Source: Candidatus Hydrogenedentota bacterium (GTDB lineage: Bacteria; Hydrogenedentota; Hydrogenedentia; Hydrogenedentales; JAEUWI01). Taken from it: a stretch of 64,000 nt of DNA. The notes under the pieces are model-generated. The model saw only the letters and a program-made list of their open reading frames with translations, had not been told where the DNA came from and did no database searches. Shown here one piece after another: positions 8,171 through 14,831 of the stretch (positions are counted from its first letter, which is position 1; each line of letters starts with the position of its first letter). Made by a program: the position numbers and the translations under genes. The DNA lies in contig JAHBVV010000035.1 in the NCBI GenBank assembly GCA_019637335.1, positions 1 through 64,000 on the forward strand, read 5' to 3'.

Positions 8171-9673
8171 CTATTTGGAAATCCGCCGCGGCCACCGGAA
8201 CCGGAACGTGGATCCCGCGCCGGGGGCCGACTCGAGTGTGATATCGCCGCCATAGGCGCCCGCTAGTTTTTTGATGATGGCGAGCCCCATGCCGCTACCC
8301 TCCACCTCGTCTCGCGGGCGGAGCGTCTCGAACATCCCGAAAATGCGATCATGGTACGCGGGATCGATCCCCGGCCCATCGTCGCGCACCGAGAATGTGT
8401 AGTAATCCGCCTCCTCGGAGTAACCTATCTCGATGCGGCCGTTCGTACGCTCATGGTGCTTGATCGCGTTGCCAATCAAGTTCTGGAAGATGTGCCGCAG
8501 CGGGGTCCGCAATGTATCGAACACGGGCATCCCATCCGCCACCGCAATTTCAAATTCCGGCGGCGGATTCAGATCCGACACGATCTGCGCCACCAGATCG
8601 CCGGTATCGACCAGGCCCGACTCTCCGCCCTGCCGGCCCGCCCGCGAGTATTGCAGGAGGTCGTCCAGCAGGTTCTTCAGGCGTTGCGCCCGCTGTCCGA
8701 TGAGCTCCAGATGGCGGCGCGATCCCTCGGGCAGGTGTTCCGCGGCGTCCTCGGTGATCCACACCGCGAGCTTCTGAATCGCCTCCAGGGGCGATCGCAA
8801 ATCGTGCGACGCCACATAGGCGAACTGGTCCAGATCCCGGTTGCGCAGCTCCAGCTCCCCGGTGTAGCCCGCGAGCATCTCCTCCGACAGCTTCCGCTCG
8901 GTGATATCGACCACCGAGGCGAGCACCAGCTGGTCGTCGTCGTAGGCGAGCGGGTTCAGGCCAATTTCGACCGGCACCTCCCGCCCGTCCCGGTGGCGTC
9001 CGTACAGATCGCGCCCGTGGCCCATGGGGCGCGCTTCGGGCTGTTGCATGTAGGCCGCCCGATGGTCCGGGTGCCCGCCCTGGAAGCGCTCCGGCACCAG
9101 CAGCTCGATCGACTGCCCAACCAATTCCTCGCGCGCGTAGCCGAATATCTCCGTGGCCGCCGTGTTGGCCAGCACGATCGTGCCGCGTTCGTCCACCATG
9201 ATCATGCCGTTGGGCGCCGCCTCGATCACCTGGCGCAGCCGCGCTTCCGACTGCTGCGCGCTTTCCAGCGCCTGCTGTAGTTCGTTGTTCACCGCGCCGA
9301 GGCCCGGCAGCGCCAGGGCGCGGGGCAGCACCGGAATCAGCGCGAACACGGTCGCCCACGACACCGCCGCCGTCGCCAGTTTCACCGCTCCGGAAAGCCG
9401 GTAGGCCGGCCACCAGAAGATACCCGCCTCCACCAGGTGGCTCGTGCCGCAGGAAAAGATGAAGGCCACGAACAGCCAGAAGATCGGGAGGAAGGGGATG
9501 TCCCGGCGCTTCAGGATGAAGAACGCCAGGGTCGCGGGGATGGCCATGTAGGCGCCCCAAATCGCCACGTCCGAAACCACATGCAGCCACCCGTGCGGGG
9601 CGGTCCAGTTCCCGCAATGCCACCGCGCGGGAAAATCCGACGTGTCAAACAAATCGCGAAAGAAACCGATCAC
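8171..9673 (-). CDS. Ethylene-receptor-like PAS histidine kinase (paralogue 2)
   Basis: This 500-residue paralogue of the kinase at 6120-7631 has the same domain order. The N-terminal membrane domain keeps Asp35, Tyr42, Pro46 and the CGTSH motif (Cys75, His79), all expected for copper-dependent ethylene binding. PAS covers residues about 143-260, phospho-acceptor His290 is in ASHDLRSP, the N-box is IFQNLIGNAIKHH, and the G-boxes are DDGPGID and GSGMGLAIIKKL. No receiver gene is directly attached, so it may share the two receivers downstream of its paralogue, 540 bases away. The membrane domain and catalytic core are conserved between the two while the linker and PAS regions vary, which suggests a functional duplication. 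Confidence 0.88.
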   Translation of the reverse strand: MIGFFRDLFDTSDFPARWHCGNWTAPHGWLHVVSDVAIWGAYMAIPATLAFFILKRRDIPFLPIFWLFVAFIFSCGTSHLVEAGIFWWPAYRLSGAVKLATAAVSWATVFALIPVLPRALALPGLGAVNNELQQALESAQQSEARLRQVIEAAPNGMIMVDERGTIVLANTAATEIFGYAREELVGQSIELLVPERFQGGHPDHRAAYMQQPEARPMGHGRDLYGRHRDGREVPVEIGLNPLAYDDDQLVLASVVDITERKLSEEMLAGYTGELELRNRDLDQFAYVASHDLRSPLEAIQKLAVWITEDAAEHLPEGSRRHLELIGQRAQRLKNLLDDLLQYSRAGRQGGESGLVDTGDLVAQIVSDLNPPPEFEIAVADGMPVFDTLRTPLRHIFQNLIGNAIKHHERTNGRIEIGYSEEADYYTFSVRDDGPGIDPAYHDRIFGMFETLRPRDEVEGSGMGLAIIKKLAGAYGGDITLESAPGAGSTFRFRWPRRISK

Positions 9674-9804
9674 GGCGCTGCCCTCCTGGGAATACGTTCA
9701 GCCGGGCTCTCGGCGGGACTGCCCTCCCGGCCGGCACTGCACTATGACAATACACCCGACAGCCGCAATTTGTCCAGCGCCGCCACAGGGCGCGCCGCGC
9801 GCCA

Positions 9805-9840
9805 ATAAAAAGGGCCCCGGCGGTCGCCCGCCGGGGCCCT
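9805..9840 (-). terminator. Rho-independent terminator of yebC
   Basis: A 13-bp perfect stem (9811-9823 pairing with 9828-9840) has a TCGC loop. Read on the minus strand it is followed by TTTTTATT. It lies 27 bases past the yebC stop codon. Confidence 0.88.
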
Positions 9841-9866
9841 GTCGCGTGTCGTAGTCCGCCGCGCCG

Positions 9867-10619
9867 CTACTCGGCCATCGCTGCTTCCATCGCCTCGTCC
9901 GAAAGCTCCACATTGTTGAACACTTCCTGGACGTCGTCATCGTCGTCCAGCATTTCCATCAGCGAAAGCAGCGACTTCAGGGCCTTCCCCTCCAGCTCGA
10001 TCGTCGTCTTCGGGACCATCGTCAGCCGCGCTTCCTTCGGTGTGATCCCCATGCCCTCCAGCGCCGAGGAAACCGCGTGCAGATCGGCGAAGGCGGTGTA
10101 GATCTCGTAGTCGTCCCCCTCCATATCCACGTCCTCCGCACCCGCCTCCGTCGCCTTCTCGAAGATCGCGTCGTCGTCCAGGCCTTCCTTGCCTACCGTA
10201 ATCAGCCCCTTCTGCTCGAAGTTCCAGCTGACCGCGTTCGTTTCCGCCATGCTGCCGCCATACTTGCTCACGGCGTGGCGCACATTCGCCACCGTGCGGT
10301 TTTTGTTGTCGGTCAGCGTGTCGATAATCAGGCCCGCGCCCGACGGGCCGTACGCCTCGTAGCGCTGCGACTCGTAGGTCACGCCCTCAATGTCGCCCGT
10401 GCCCTTCGCAATCGCGCGCGCGATATTGTCCTTCGGCATGTTCTCCGCCTTCGCCGCCAGCAGCACGGTCCGGAGGCGCGGATTCATGTCGGGTTCGCCG
10501 CCGCCCAGCCGCGCGGCGACCGTGATTTCCTTCGCGAGCTTGGAGAATATCTTGCCCCGCTTCGCGTCGGCCGCGCCTTTCTTGCGCTTGATGGTGCTCC
10601 ATTTAGAGTGACCGGACAT
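9867..10619 (-). CDS. yebC: YebC/PmpR family DNA-binding protein
   Basis: This 250-residue TACO1/YebC protein begins with the family signature MSGHSKWSTIKRKKGAADAK, followed by the conserved RGKIFSKLAKEI and MPKDNIARAIAKG segments. Family members are transcriptional regulators or, as shown for some, act in translation of difficult proline stretches. The length is normal. It ends in an acidic segment (about residues 225-240) before a strong terminator, and no ruvC neighbour is present, although ruvAB lie 28 kb away. The start follows GGAG-like sequence and coincides with the universal N-terminus. Confidence 0.95.
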   Translation of the reverse strand: MSGHSKWSTIKRKKGAADAKRGKIFSKLAKEITVAARLGGGEPDMNPRLRTVLLAAKAENMPKDNIARAIAKGTGDIEGVTYESQRYEAYGPSGAGLIIDTLTDNKNRTVANVRHAVSKYGGSMAETNAVSWNFEQKGLITVGKEGLDDDAIFEKATEAGAEDVDMEGDDYEIYTAFADLHAVSSALEGMGITPKEARLTMVPKTTIELEGKALKSLLSLMEMLDDDDDVQEVFNNVELSDEAMEAAMAE

Positions 10620-10786
10620 GCACTACAATCTCCATATGAAGTTGGGGTTAGGGGGATTAGACCGCCGGGAAGTATAGCAAACCGGACCGAATTCCCGCAA
10701 TGACAAGGCGCCCGCGCTCCCGGGGGAACCGCACGGTGTTCCAGTGCGGCGCACCCCGAACGCGGGCGATCAACTTCCCGCGGCTT

Positions 10787-12355
10787 TTATCGCGGCGGAC
10801 GGCCCGGGGCCCGGACAGCCGCCAGCACCAGCAGGGCGAGCCCGACCAGGAACGCATCGGCAAGATAATCCTTCAGGCCGTCGAGAGCGCCCTTGAACGC
10901 AACGCTGCATCCAGGCCGCGGCTGGGGCCGTTGCGTTTCGCCCTCGCCCTCGCCCTCGCCCTCGCCTTCTCCTTCTCCTTCTCCTTCACCCTCACCCTCA
11001 CCTTCACCCTCACCCTCGCCCTCACCCTCGCCTTCTCCTTCTCCTTCTCCTTCTCCTTCTCCTTCTCCTTCTCCTTCACCTTCACCTTCGCCTTCGCCTT
11101 CGCCTTCGCCTTCGCCTTCGCCTTCGCCCTCGCCTTCACCCTCGCCTTCCGCGCCGCCATGCACAAACGCATTCAGCTCCGACAGGCTCAGGAAGCCGTC
11201 GTCATTCAGGTCCAGCTGCTGGAACTGCGCCAGTGAAAGGCCAAAGGTCGGATCCAGCGCTTCCACCGAATCGAGAAGCCCGTTGTTGTCCGCATCCAGG
11301 CCGGCGAAATCCACGATGATCAGGGGAACGACCACCTCCAGGTCCGCCCCCGCGCCCGGGTCCACCGCGTCGATCGCGACCACCTCATACGCCACGGGGA
11401 CCGGCTCGCCCGCAACCGTCATCCCGTCAATTTCGATGCGGTACACCACATCCGCCCCCGGCGGCGGCCCGCCAATCACCGGGTCCCACACCAGCGTATT
11501 GTCCCCGAAGCCAGACTGGAGCGGGTGCTGCGTCAGCGCCTTCTCCTCGCCGTCCTGAAACATCCGCACCGTGGCCCCCGAAAAATTGGCCTGCGGGTGT
11601 GAATACGACCACCGCGCGATGATGAACCGCTTCGGCACGAAGCCCATCGGCGGCCAGGCCGCGGGCATCGAGGCGCCGCTCGCCGGCCCCCCGTTGATCA
11701 CCCAGAGCGCGTTTGCCGCGCGCTTCCCGCCCGCGCTCGCGCCCACCGATCCGCTTCCCATCACCGTCTGCCGCGGAAACAGGATCCAGCGCCGGTGCCC
11801 CGCGCCGATATTGCCCGCGCCGCGATCCTCCATGTATTGATCGATTGCCGCCGGTCCCGCCGACGCCAGCACCAGGTTGGATTTCGACGCCGCGTTCCGC
11901 CCGTTCTCCGTGTAGCAGGCAAAGGTGTTCGGCGGGTTGTGGCTGAGCTGGTTCTGCGCCGACATCATGATCGCGGCTTCCTGGCACAGCGCGTTCAGGC
12001 CCGGATCCAGCGTGATGTTCCCCGGCACCCCCGCCATCGCGCGGAAATAGTTGATGCGATCCGCCGTCGCCTGCACATACGCCGCCGAAGTCGTCCCCGG
12101 CGTGCACGTGTTCGCGTCGCCATTCCAACCCATCGCCACCTCCCCCGACGGCACGTACACATCGAAGTAAAAATCCAGCACCGACGCCCGGTCAAAGGGA
12201 TCCACGCTCAGGCCCTTCGGCGCCGCCGGCGCCGGCTTCGTCCCGGGCCCCGGCGCCCCGACCGGCGGTTCCCCAAGCAACACCGGCCCGCCCAGCGCCG
12301 CCTGGGCAATCACGCCTACAAAAAAATACACGATCCCGTTCCTCGGCATACGCAT
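10787..12355 (-). CDS. Secreted CAP-domain protein with Gly-Glu repeat tail and C-terminal anchor
   Basis: This is a 522-residue exported protein. The N-terminus [20 protein letters not shown] is a signal peptide. Residues about 60-215 form a CAP/SCP-like domain ([38 protein letters not shown]). A region of beta character follows, then an EF-hand-like [14 protein letters not shown] near residue 400, then about 70 residues of Glu-Gly repeats. The C-terminus has a lone Cys (PGCSV), a hydrophobic helix ([13 protein letters not shown]) and an Arg tail, the layout of a sorting or anchor signal. ATG 12355 is chosen because GAGGAG lies about 8 bases upstream; the frame is open to 12496, but the signal peptide starts here. 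Its ligand is unknown. Confidence 0.85.
   Translation of the reverse strand: MRMPRNGIVYFFVGVIAQAALGGPVLLGEPPVGAPGPGTKPAPAAPKGLSVDPFDRASVLDFYFDVYVPSGEVAMGWNGDANTCTPGTTSAAYVQATADRINYFRAMAGVPGNITLDPGLNALCQEAAIMMSAQNQLSHNPPNTFACYTENGRNAASKSNLVLASAGPAAIDQYMEDRGAGNIGAGHRRWILFPRQTVMGSGSVGASAGGKRAANALWVINGGPASGASMPAAWPPMGFVPKRFIIARWSYSHPQANFSGATVRMFQDGEEKALTQHPLQSGFGDNTLVWDPVIGGPPPGADVVYRIEIDGMTVAGEPVPVAYEVVAIDAVDPGAGADLEVVVPLIIVDFAGLDADNNGLLDSVEALDPTFGLSLAQFQQLDLNDDGFLSLSELNAFVHGGAEGEGEGEGEGEGEGEGEGEGEGEGEGEGEGEGEGEGEGEGEGEGEGEGEGEGEGEGEGEGEGEGEGEGEGETQRPQPRPGCSVAFKGALDGLKDYLADAFLVGLALLVLAAVRAPGRPPR
10938..11148. repeat. Hexanucleotide repeat encoding Glu-Gly
   Basis: About 35 copies of a six-base unit (CTCGCC, TTCTCC, TTCACC or TTCGCC variants on the plus strand) encode the EGEGEG linker of the CAP protein. 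All changes fall at synonymous positions, so the dipeptide is kept while the DNA drifts. Unit-number change would alter linker length without a frameshift. Confidence 0.9.
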
Positions 12356-12498
12356 CGCGCAACTCCTCGATAACCCTGCTTCGCTGCACTTCACAAAATT
12401 GGCCGATCCAGCCCAATCATACCACATTCCCGGCAAAGCCCACGGCCCGCCGCGCCAGGACCCGTGCCACGTGATGGCGCCCCGGCGCCTTCGCAATT

Positions 12499-12517
12499 CT
12501 TTAGCCGTCTGAAGTAG
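12499..12517 (-). repeat. Dispersed short repeat, CTTCAGACGGCTAAAG family
   Basis: Minus strand reads CTACTTCAGACGGCTAAAG. It lies 143 bases upstream of the CAP gene start and just outside the block of longer repeats. Confidence 0.7.
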
Positions 12518-12633
12518 TCACCCACGTCGCACCCAACGGTGGCGGCTCACCGTGAACGAACACCGTCATCCCCACGAAAGTGGCTGTCGGTTTACTTAAC
12601 TCACCCTACACTATGGAAGGAAGGAGCAGATTC

Positions 12634-13000
12634 GTCATCCTCGCGAACGCGGGGATCCAGCGACGCGATCGCGCAAACCTCCGAATCCCACTGGATTCCC
12701 GCTTTCGCGGGAATGACGCCATAGGGCGTTAGCACAAACTTGTAGGTTTTGACGCGTCCGCACCAGTTAAATCGACAGTCCCGAAAGTGGGGATCCAGAG
12801 ACCGTGCAACGCTAACCTCCGAATCCCACTGGATTCCCGCTTTCGCGGGAATGACGCCATAGGGCGTTAACACAAACTTGTAGGTTTTGACGCGTCCGCA
12901 CCAGTTAAATCGACAGTCCCGAAAGTGGGGATCCAGAGACCGTGCAACGCTAACCTCGGAAACCCTCTGGATTGCCGCCTTCGCGGGAATGACGAATACT
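12634..13000. repeat. 138-bp tandem repeat built on a dRS3-like inverted repeat
   Basis: Two full copies of a 138-bp unit start at 12681 and 12819, and a partial third starts at 12957. Each holds ATTCCCGCTTTCGCGGGAAT, which fits the ATTCCC-N8-GGGAAT form of Neisseria dRS3 elements, next to CTGGATTCCC and GGGGATCCAG arms. The first arm at 12634 pairs with the second at about 12691-12718, giving a long imperfect palindrome. The block is non-coding. Confidence 0.85.
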
Positions 13001-13037
13001 TCCAGTGTGACTAAAGCGTCTCGTATCGGCGAACGCC

Positions 13038-13063
13038 TTACTTCAGACGTCTAAAGTATTACG
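13038..13063 (+). repeat. Dispersed short repeat, CTTCAGACGGCTAAAG family
   Basis: Reads TTACTTCAGACGTCTAAAGT then ATTACGC. It closes the block of dRS3-like repeats on the right, as the minus-strand copy at 12499 closes it on the left. Confidence 0.7.
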
Positions 13064-13271
13064 CGCCTTCGTGTGCCTGGAGCAGTAGTTACCCAACGTC
13101 ACCAGCGCCACCCCACCCGAGCGGCTCCCAGGGACTCACGCATTCCTGCCTCAGAAACCCAACGCCTCCCCCCGATCCTCTCTAAACCCACCAGGCCATC
13201 TCACTCACACAGACACAATCTCTCACCCAAAGCCCGCAGCCCCCCACCCATTCCCCACCACAAATTAGTCC
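13064..13271. other. C-rich, G-poor intergenic stretch
   Basis: No gene is supported. The plus strand is strikingly rich in C and poor in G (runs such as CCTCCCCCCGATCCTCTC), unlike the rest of the window, and it precedes a probable promoter. Confidence 0.4.
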
Positions 13272-13300
13272 TTGACAAATCCAGCCGTCTGTGCCATAAC
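13272..13300 (+). promoter_or_regulatory. Probable sigma70 promoter
   Basis: TTGACA at 13272-13277 is followed after 17 bases by CATAAC at 13295-13300. It lies about 200 bases before the secreted protein gene at 13498 and is the best -35/-10 pair seen in this gap. Confidence 0.4.
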
Positions 13301-13497
13301 AGCACCAAGGCGGTAGTTCTACGCGGCACACGAAAACTCCCCCAGGCGCTTGAAACGTTGGAAAGGGCAACCAATGATCACGCAATCCCCCAGCCCGCCT
13401 GTGCTACGCTCCCGCCTCCGCGCGCACCCGGCGCCGCGCCCCGTACCGTCGGCCACCCCCCAAACACCATCCCACATCCCCCGAAGGGAGCCGTAAC

Positions 13498-14448
13498 ATG
13501 CTGTCAGCACTGCTCGTAGCCGCCGCCGCACTCACCGCCGCCGGCGACTCGCCCGATTGGGCCTTCGCAAACACCCTCCTCGCCGAGCACGAGCGCAACG
13601 CCGCCTTGTCGGCCGACTGCGCCTTTACGTTCAAGGAGTTCCGGTCGCAGATCTTCTTTAAAGGAAAAGTCAAAACGGAAGCGGACATTGAGGCGGTGGT
13701 CGAAGTGGCGCGTCGTGGAGAAGACTTGCTGGTGAAGCGCAATGAAACCACCAATGTGAAACGCGAAGACGGGTCGTTAGACACGCTGCGGCTGGATCTC
13801 GTCAAGAACGGGGACTACATTGCGCATTCCACCTCTCCGGGAACGCATATCGAGTTGTTCTACCATGATCGCCCCGGCCCCGCCTTTGACCCGAATCGCG
13901 GTGCAAACGCCATCCCGCGGGCGCTTGGCGTGGGCCCCCACAAGTGCGGTTTTGGCGATGGCCATTCGCCCCTGGCCGGCATCCTGTGGGCCGCCCGCGA
14001 AGCCGCCTCGGAACTCACCTGCAAGCCGGTCCGGGAAGGAGAGCCTCTCTACGCCCTCGAAATCACCCGGCCCAGCGGGGTGTTCAGCCGGATTATCGTG
14101 GACGCATCGAAGGGAGCCCTGATCGTTTCGGCCGTTAAACTGCAAGACGATCGGAAGCTATCCGAGCTGGAAGTGGTTCCAGGCAGATTTCAGGATCTCT
14201 GGTTTCCGAAATCCTGGAAACGGACCAAGTACGACAAGGCCGGGAATGTATTGGTGTATTCTTCGTCGGAATTGACGGATTTTTCGAATAGCGCGAGCAG
14301 TATAGACTTTACGTATGCAAGTATACTACCCTCGGAGGAAACGCCGGTCATCGTTTTTGATAACGCGGGCGAAATGGTCCATATGTACAGCGTGGACGGC
14401 GTATTGGTTGACCGGGCGTTGGCGGGCGTCGCGCGCCAGAGCAGATAA
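13498..14448 (+). CDS. Secreted protein of unknown function, LolA-like fold possible
   Basis: This is a 316-residue protein with a short signal peptide (MLSALLVAAAALTAAGDS). I recognise no family with confidence. It alternates beta-strand-like segments such as FTFKEFRSQIFFKGKV, LLVKRNETTNVKRED and ALEITRPSGVFSRIIVDASK, as in outer-membrane lipoprotein carrier-like proteins and the planctomycete DUF1571 group; that is a resemblance, not an assignment. The start at ATG 13498 has GAAGGGAGC 6 to 8 bases upstream. It stands alone between two repeat blocks, with a probable promoter at 13272. It probably acts in the cell envelope. Confidence 0.75.
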   Translation: MLSALLVAAAALTAAGDSPDWAFANTLLAEHERNAALSADCAFTFKEFRSQIFFKGKVKTEADIEAVVEVARRGEDLLVKRNETTNVKREDGSLDTLRLDLVKNGDYIAHSTSPGTHIELFYHDRPGPAFDPNRGANAIPRALGVGPHKCGFGDGHSPLAGILWAAREAASELTCKPVREGEPLYALEITRPSGVFSRIIVDASKGALIVSAVKLQDDRKLSELEVVPGRFQDLWFPKSWKRTKYDKAGNVLVYSSSELTDFSNSASSIDFTYASILPSEETPVIVFDNAGEMVHMYSVDGVLVDRALAGVARQSR

Positions 14449-14454
14449 TCCGAT

Positions 14455-14483
14455 ACTATAACGCTTTAGCGGTCTGTAGTGCG
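14455..14483 (-). repeat. Dispersed short repeat, CTTCAGACGGCTAAAG family
   Basis: Minus strand reads CTACAGACCGCTAAAGCGTT. It begins 6 bases after the stop codon of the secreted protein gene and borders the tandem repeat that follows. Confidence 0.65.
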
Positions 14484-14533
14484 GAACAGTATGTGTTTTT
14501 GCCAATGGAGCCGGAGTGCATGGAGGGCCGGCG

Positions 14534-14721
14534 GCGCAATCTGCCGGCGGGCCGCCGGCGCTCCATAGCTGAATTGCGCCGGGGGCGCAATCTGCCGGCG
14601 GGCCGCCGGCGCTCCATAGCTGAATTCGCCGGGGGCGCAATCTGCCGGCGGGCCGCCGGCGCTCCATAGCTGTATTGCGCCGGGGGCGCAATCTGCCGGC
14701 GGGCCGCCGGCGCTCCATAGT
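14534..14721. repeat. 50-51 bp tandem repeat, four copies
   Basis: Units start at 14534, 14585, 14635 and 14686. Each carries the hairpin-forming GCCGGCGGGCCGCCGGCG followed by CTCCATAG. The 50/51 period breaks any reading frame, so the open minus-strand frames here are not real genes. Confidence 0.9.
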
Positions 14722-14767
14722 TGCACGTAGCCTTTATTCGGCAAGTCGCTCTCGATTGGCCACGGTG

Positions 14768-14790
14768 CTTCGCTCGGCTAAAGTGTTACC
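14768..14790 (+). repeat. Dispersed short repeat, CGGCTAAAGTGTTACC variant
   Basis: Reads CTTCGCTCGGCTAAAGTG then TTACC. It shares GGTGCTTCG...GCTAAAGTG with the copy at 41023 (minus strand), forming a sub-family. It ends about 40 bases before the next gene. Confidence 0.6.
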
Positions 14791-14831
14791 GGATATTAAG
14801 TTCGGTCGTTGATGAACATCGAGGATGGACC

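Noticed and set aside
10873-11172. Lys/Ala-rich frames over the hexanucleotide tract ([10 protein letters not shown])
   Set aside because: They are alternative frames of the repeat that encodes Glu-Gly in the CAP protein; only that frame has domains on both sides.
14326-14744. Minus-strand frames encoding repeated RRRPAGRLRPRR or YGAPAARRQIAPPA peptides
   Set aside because: They are translations of the 50-51 bp tandem repeat. The period is not a multiple of three, so no single repeat protein can be maintained.
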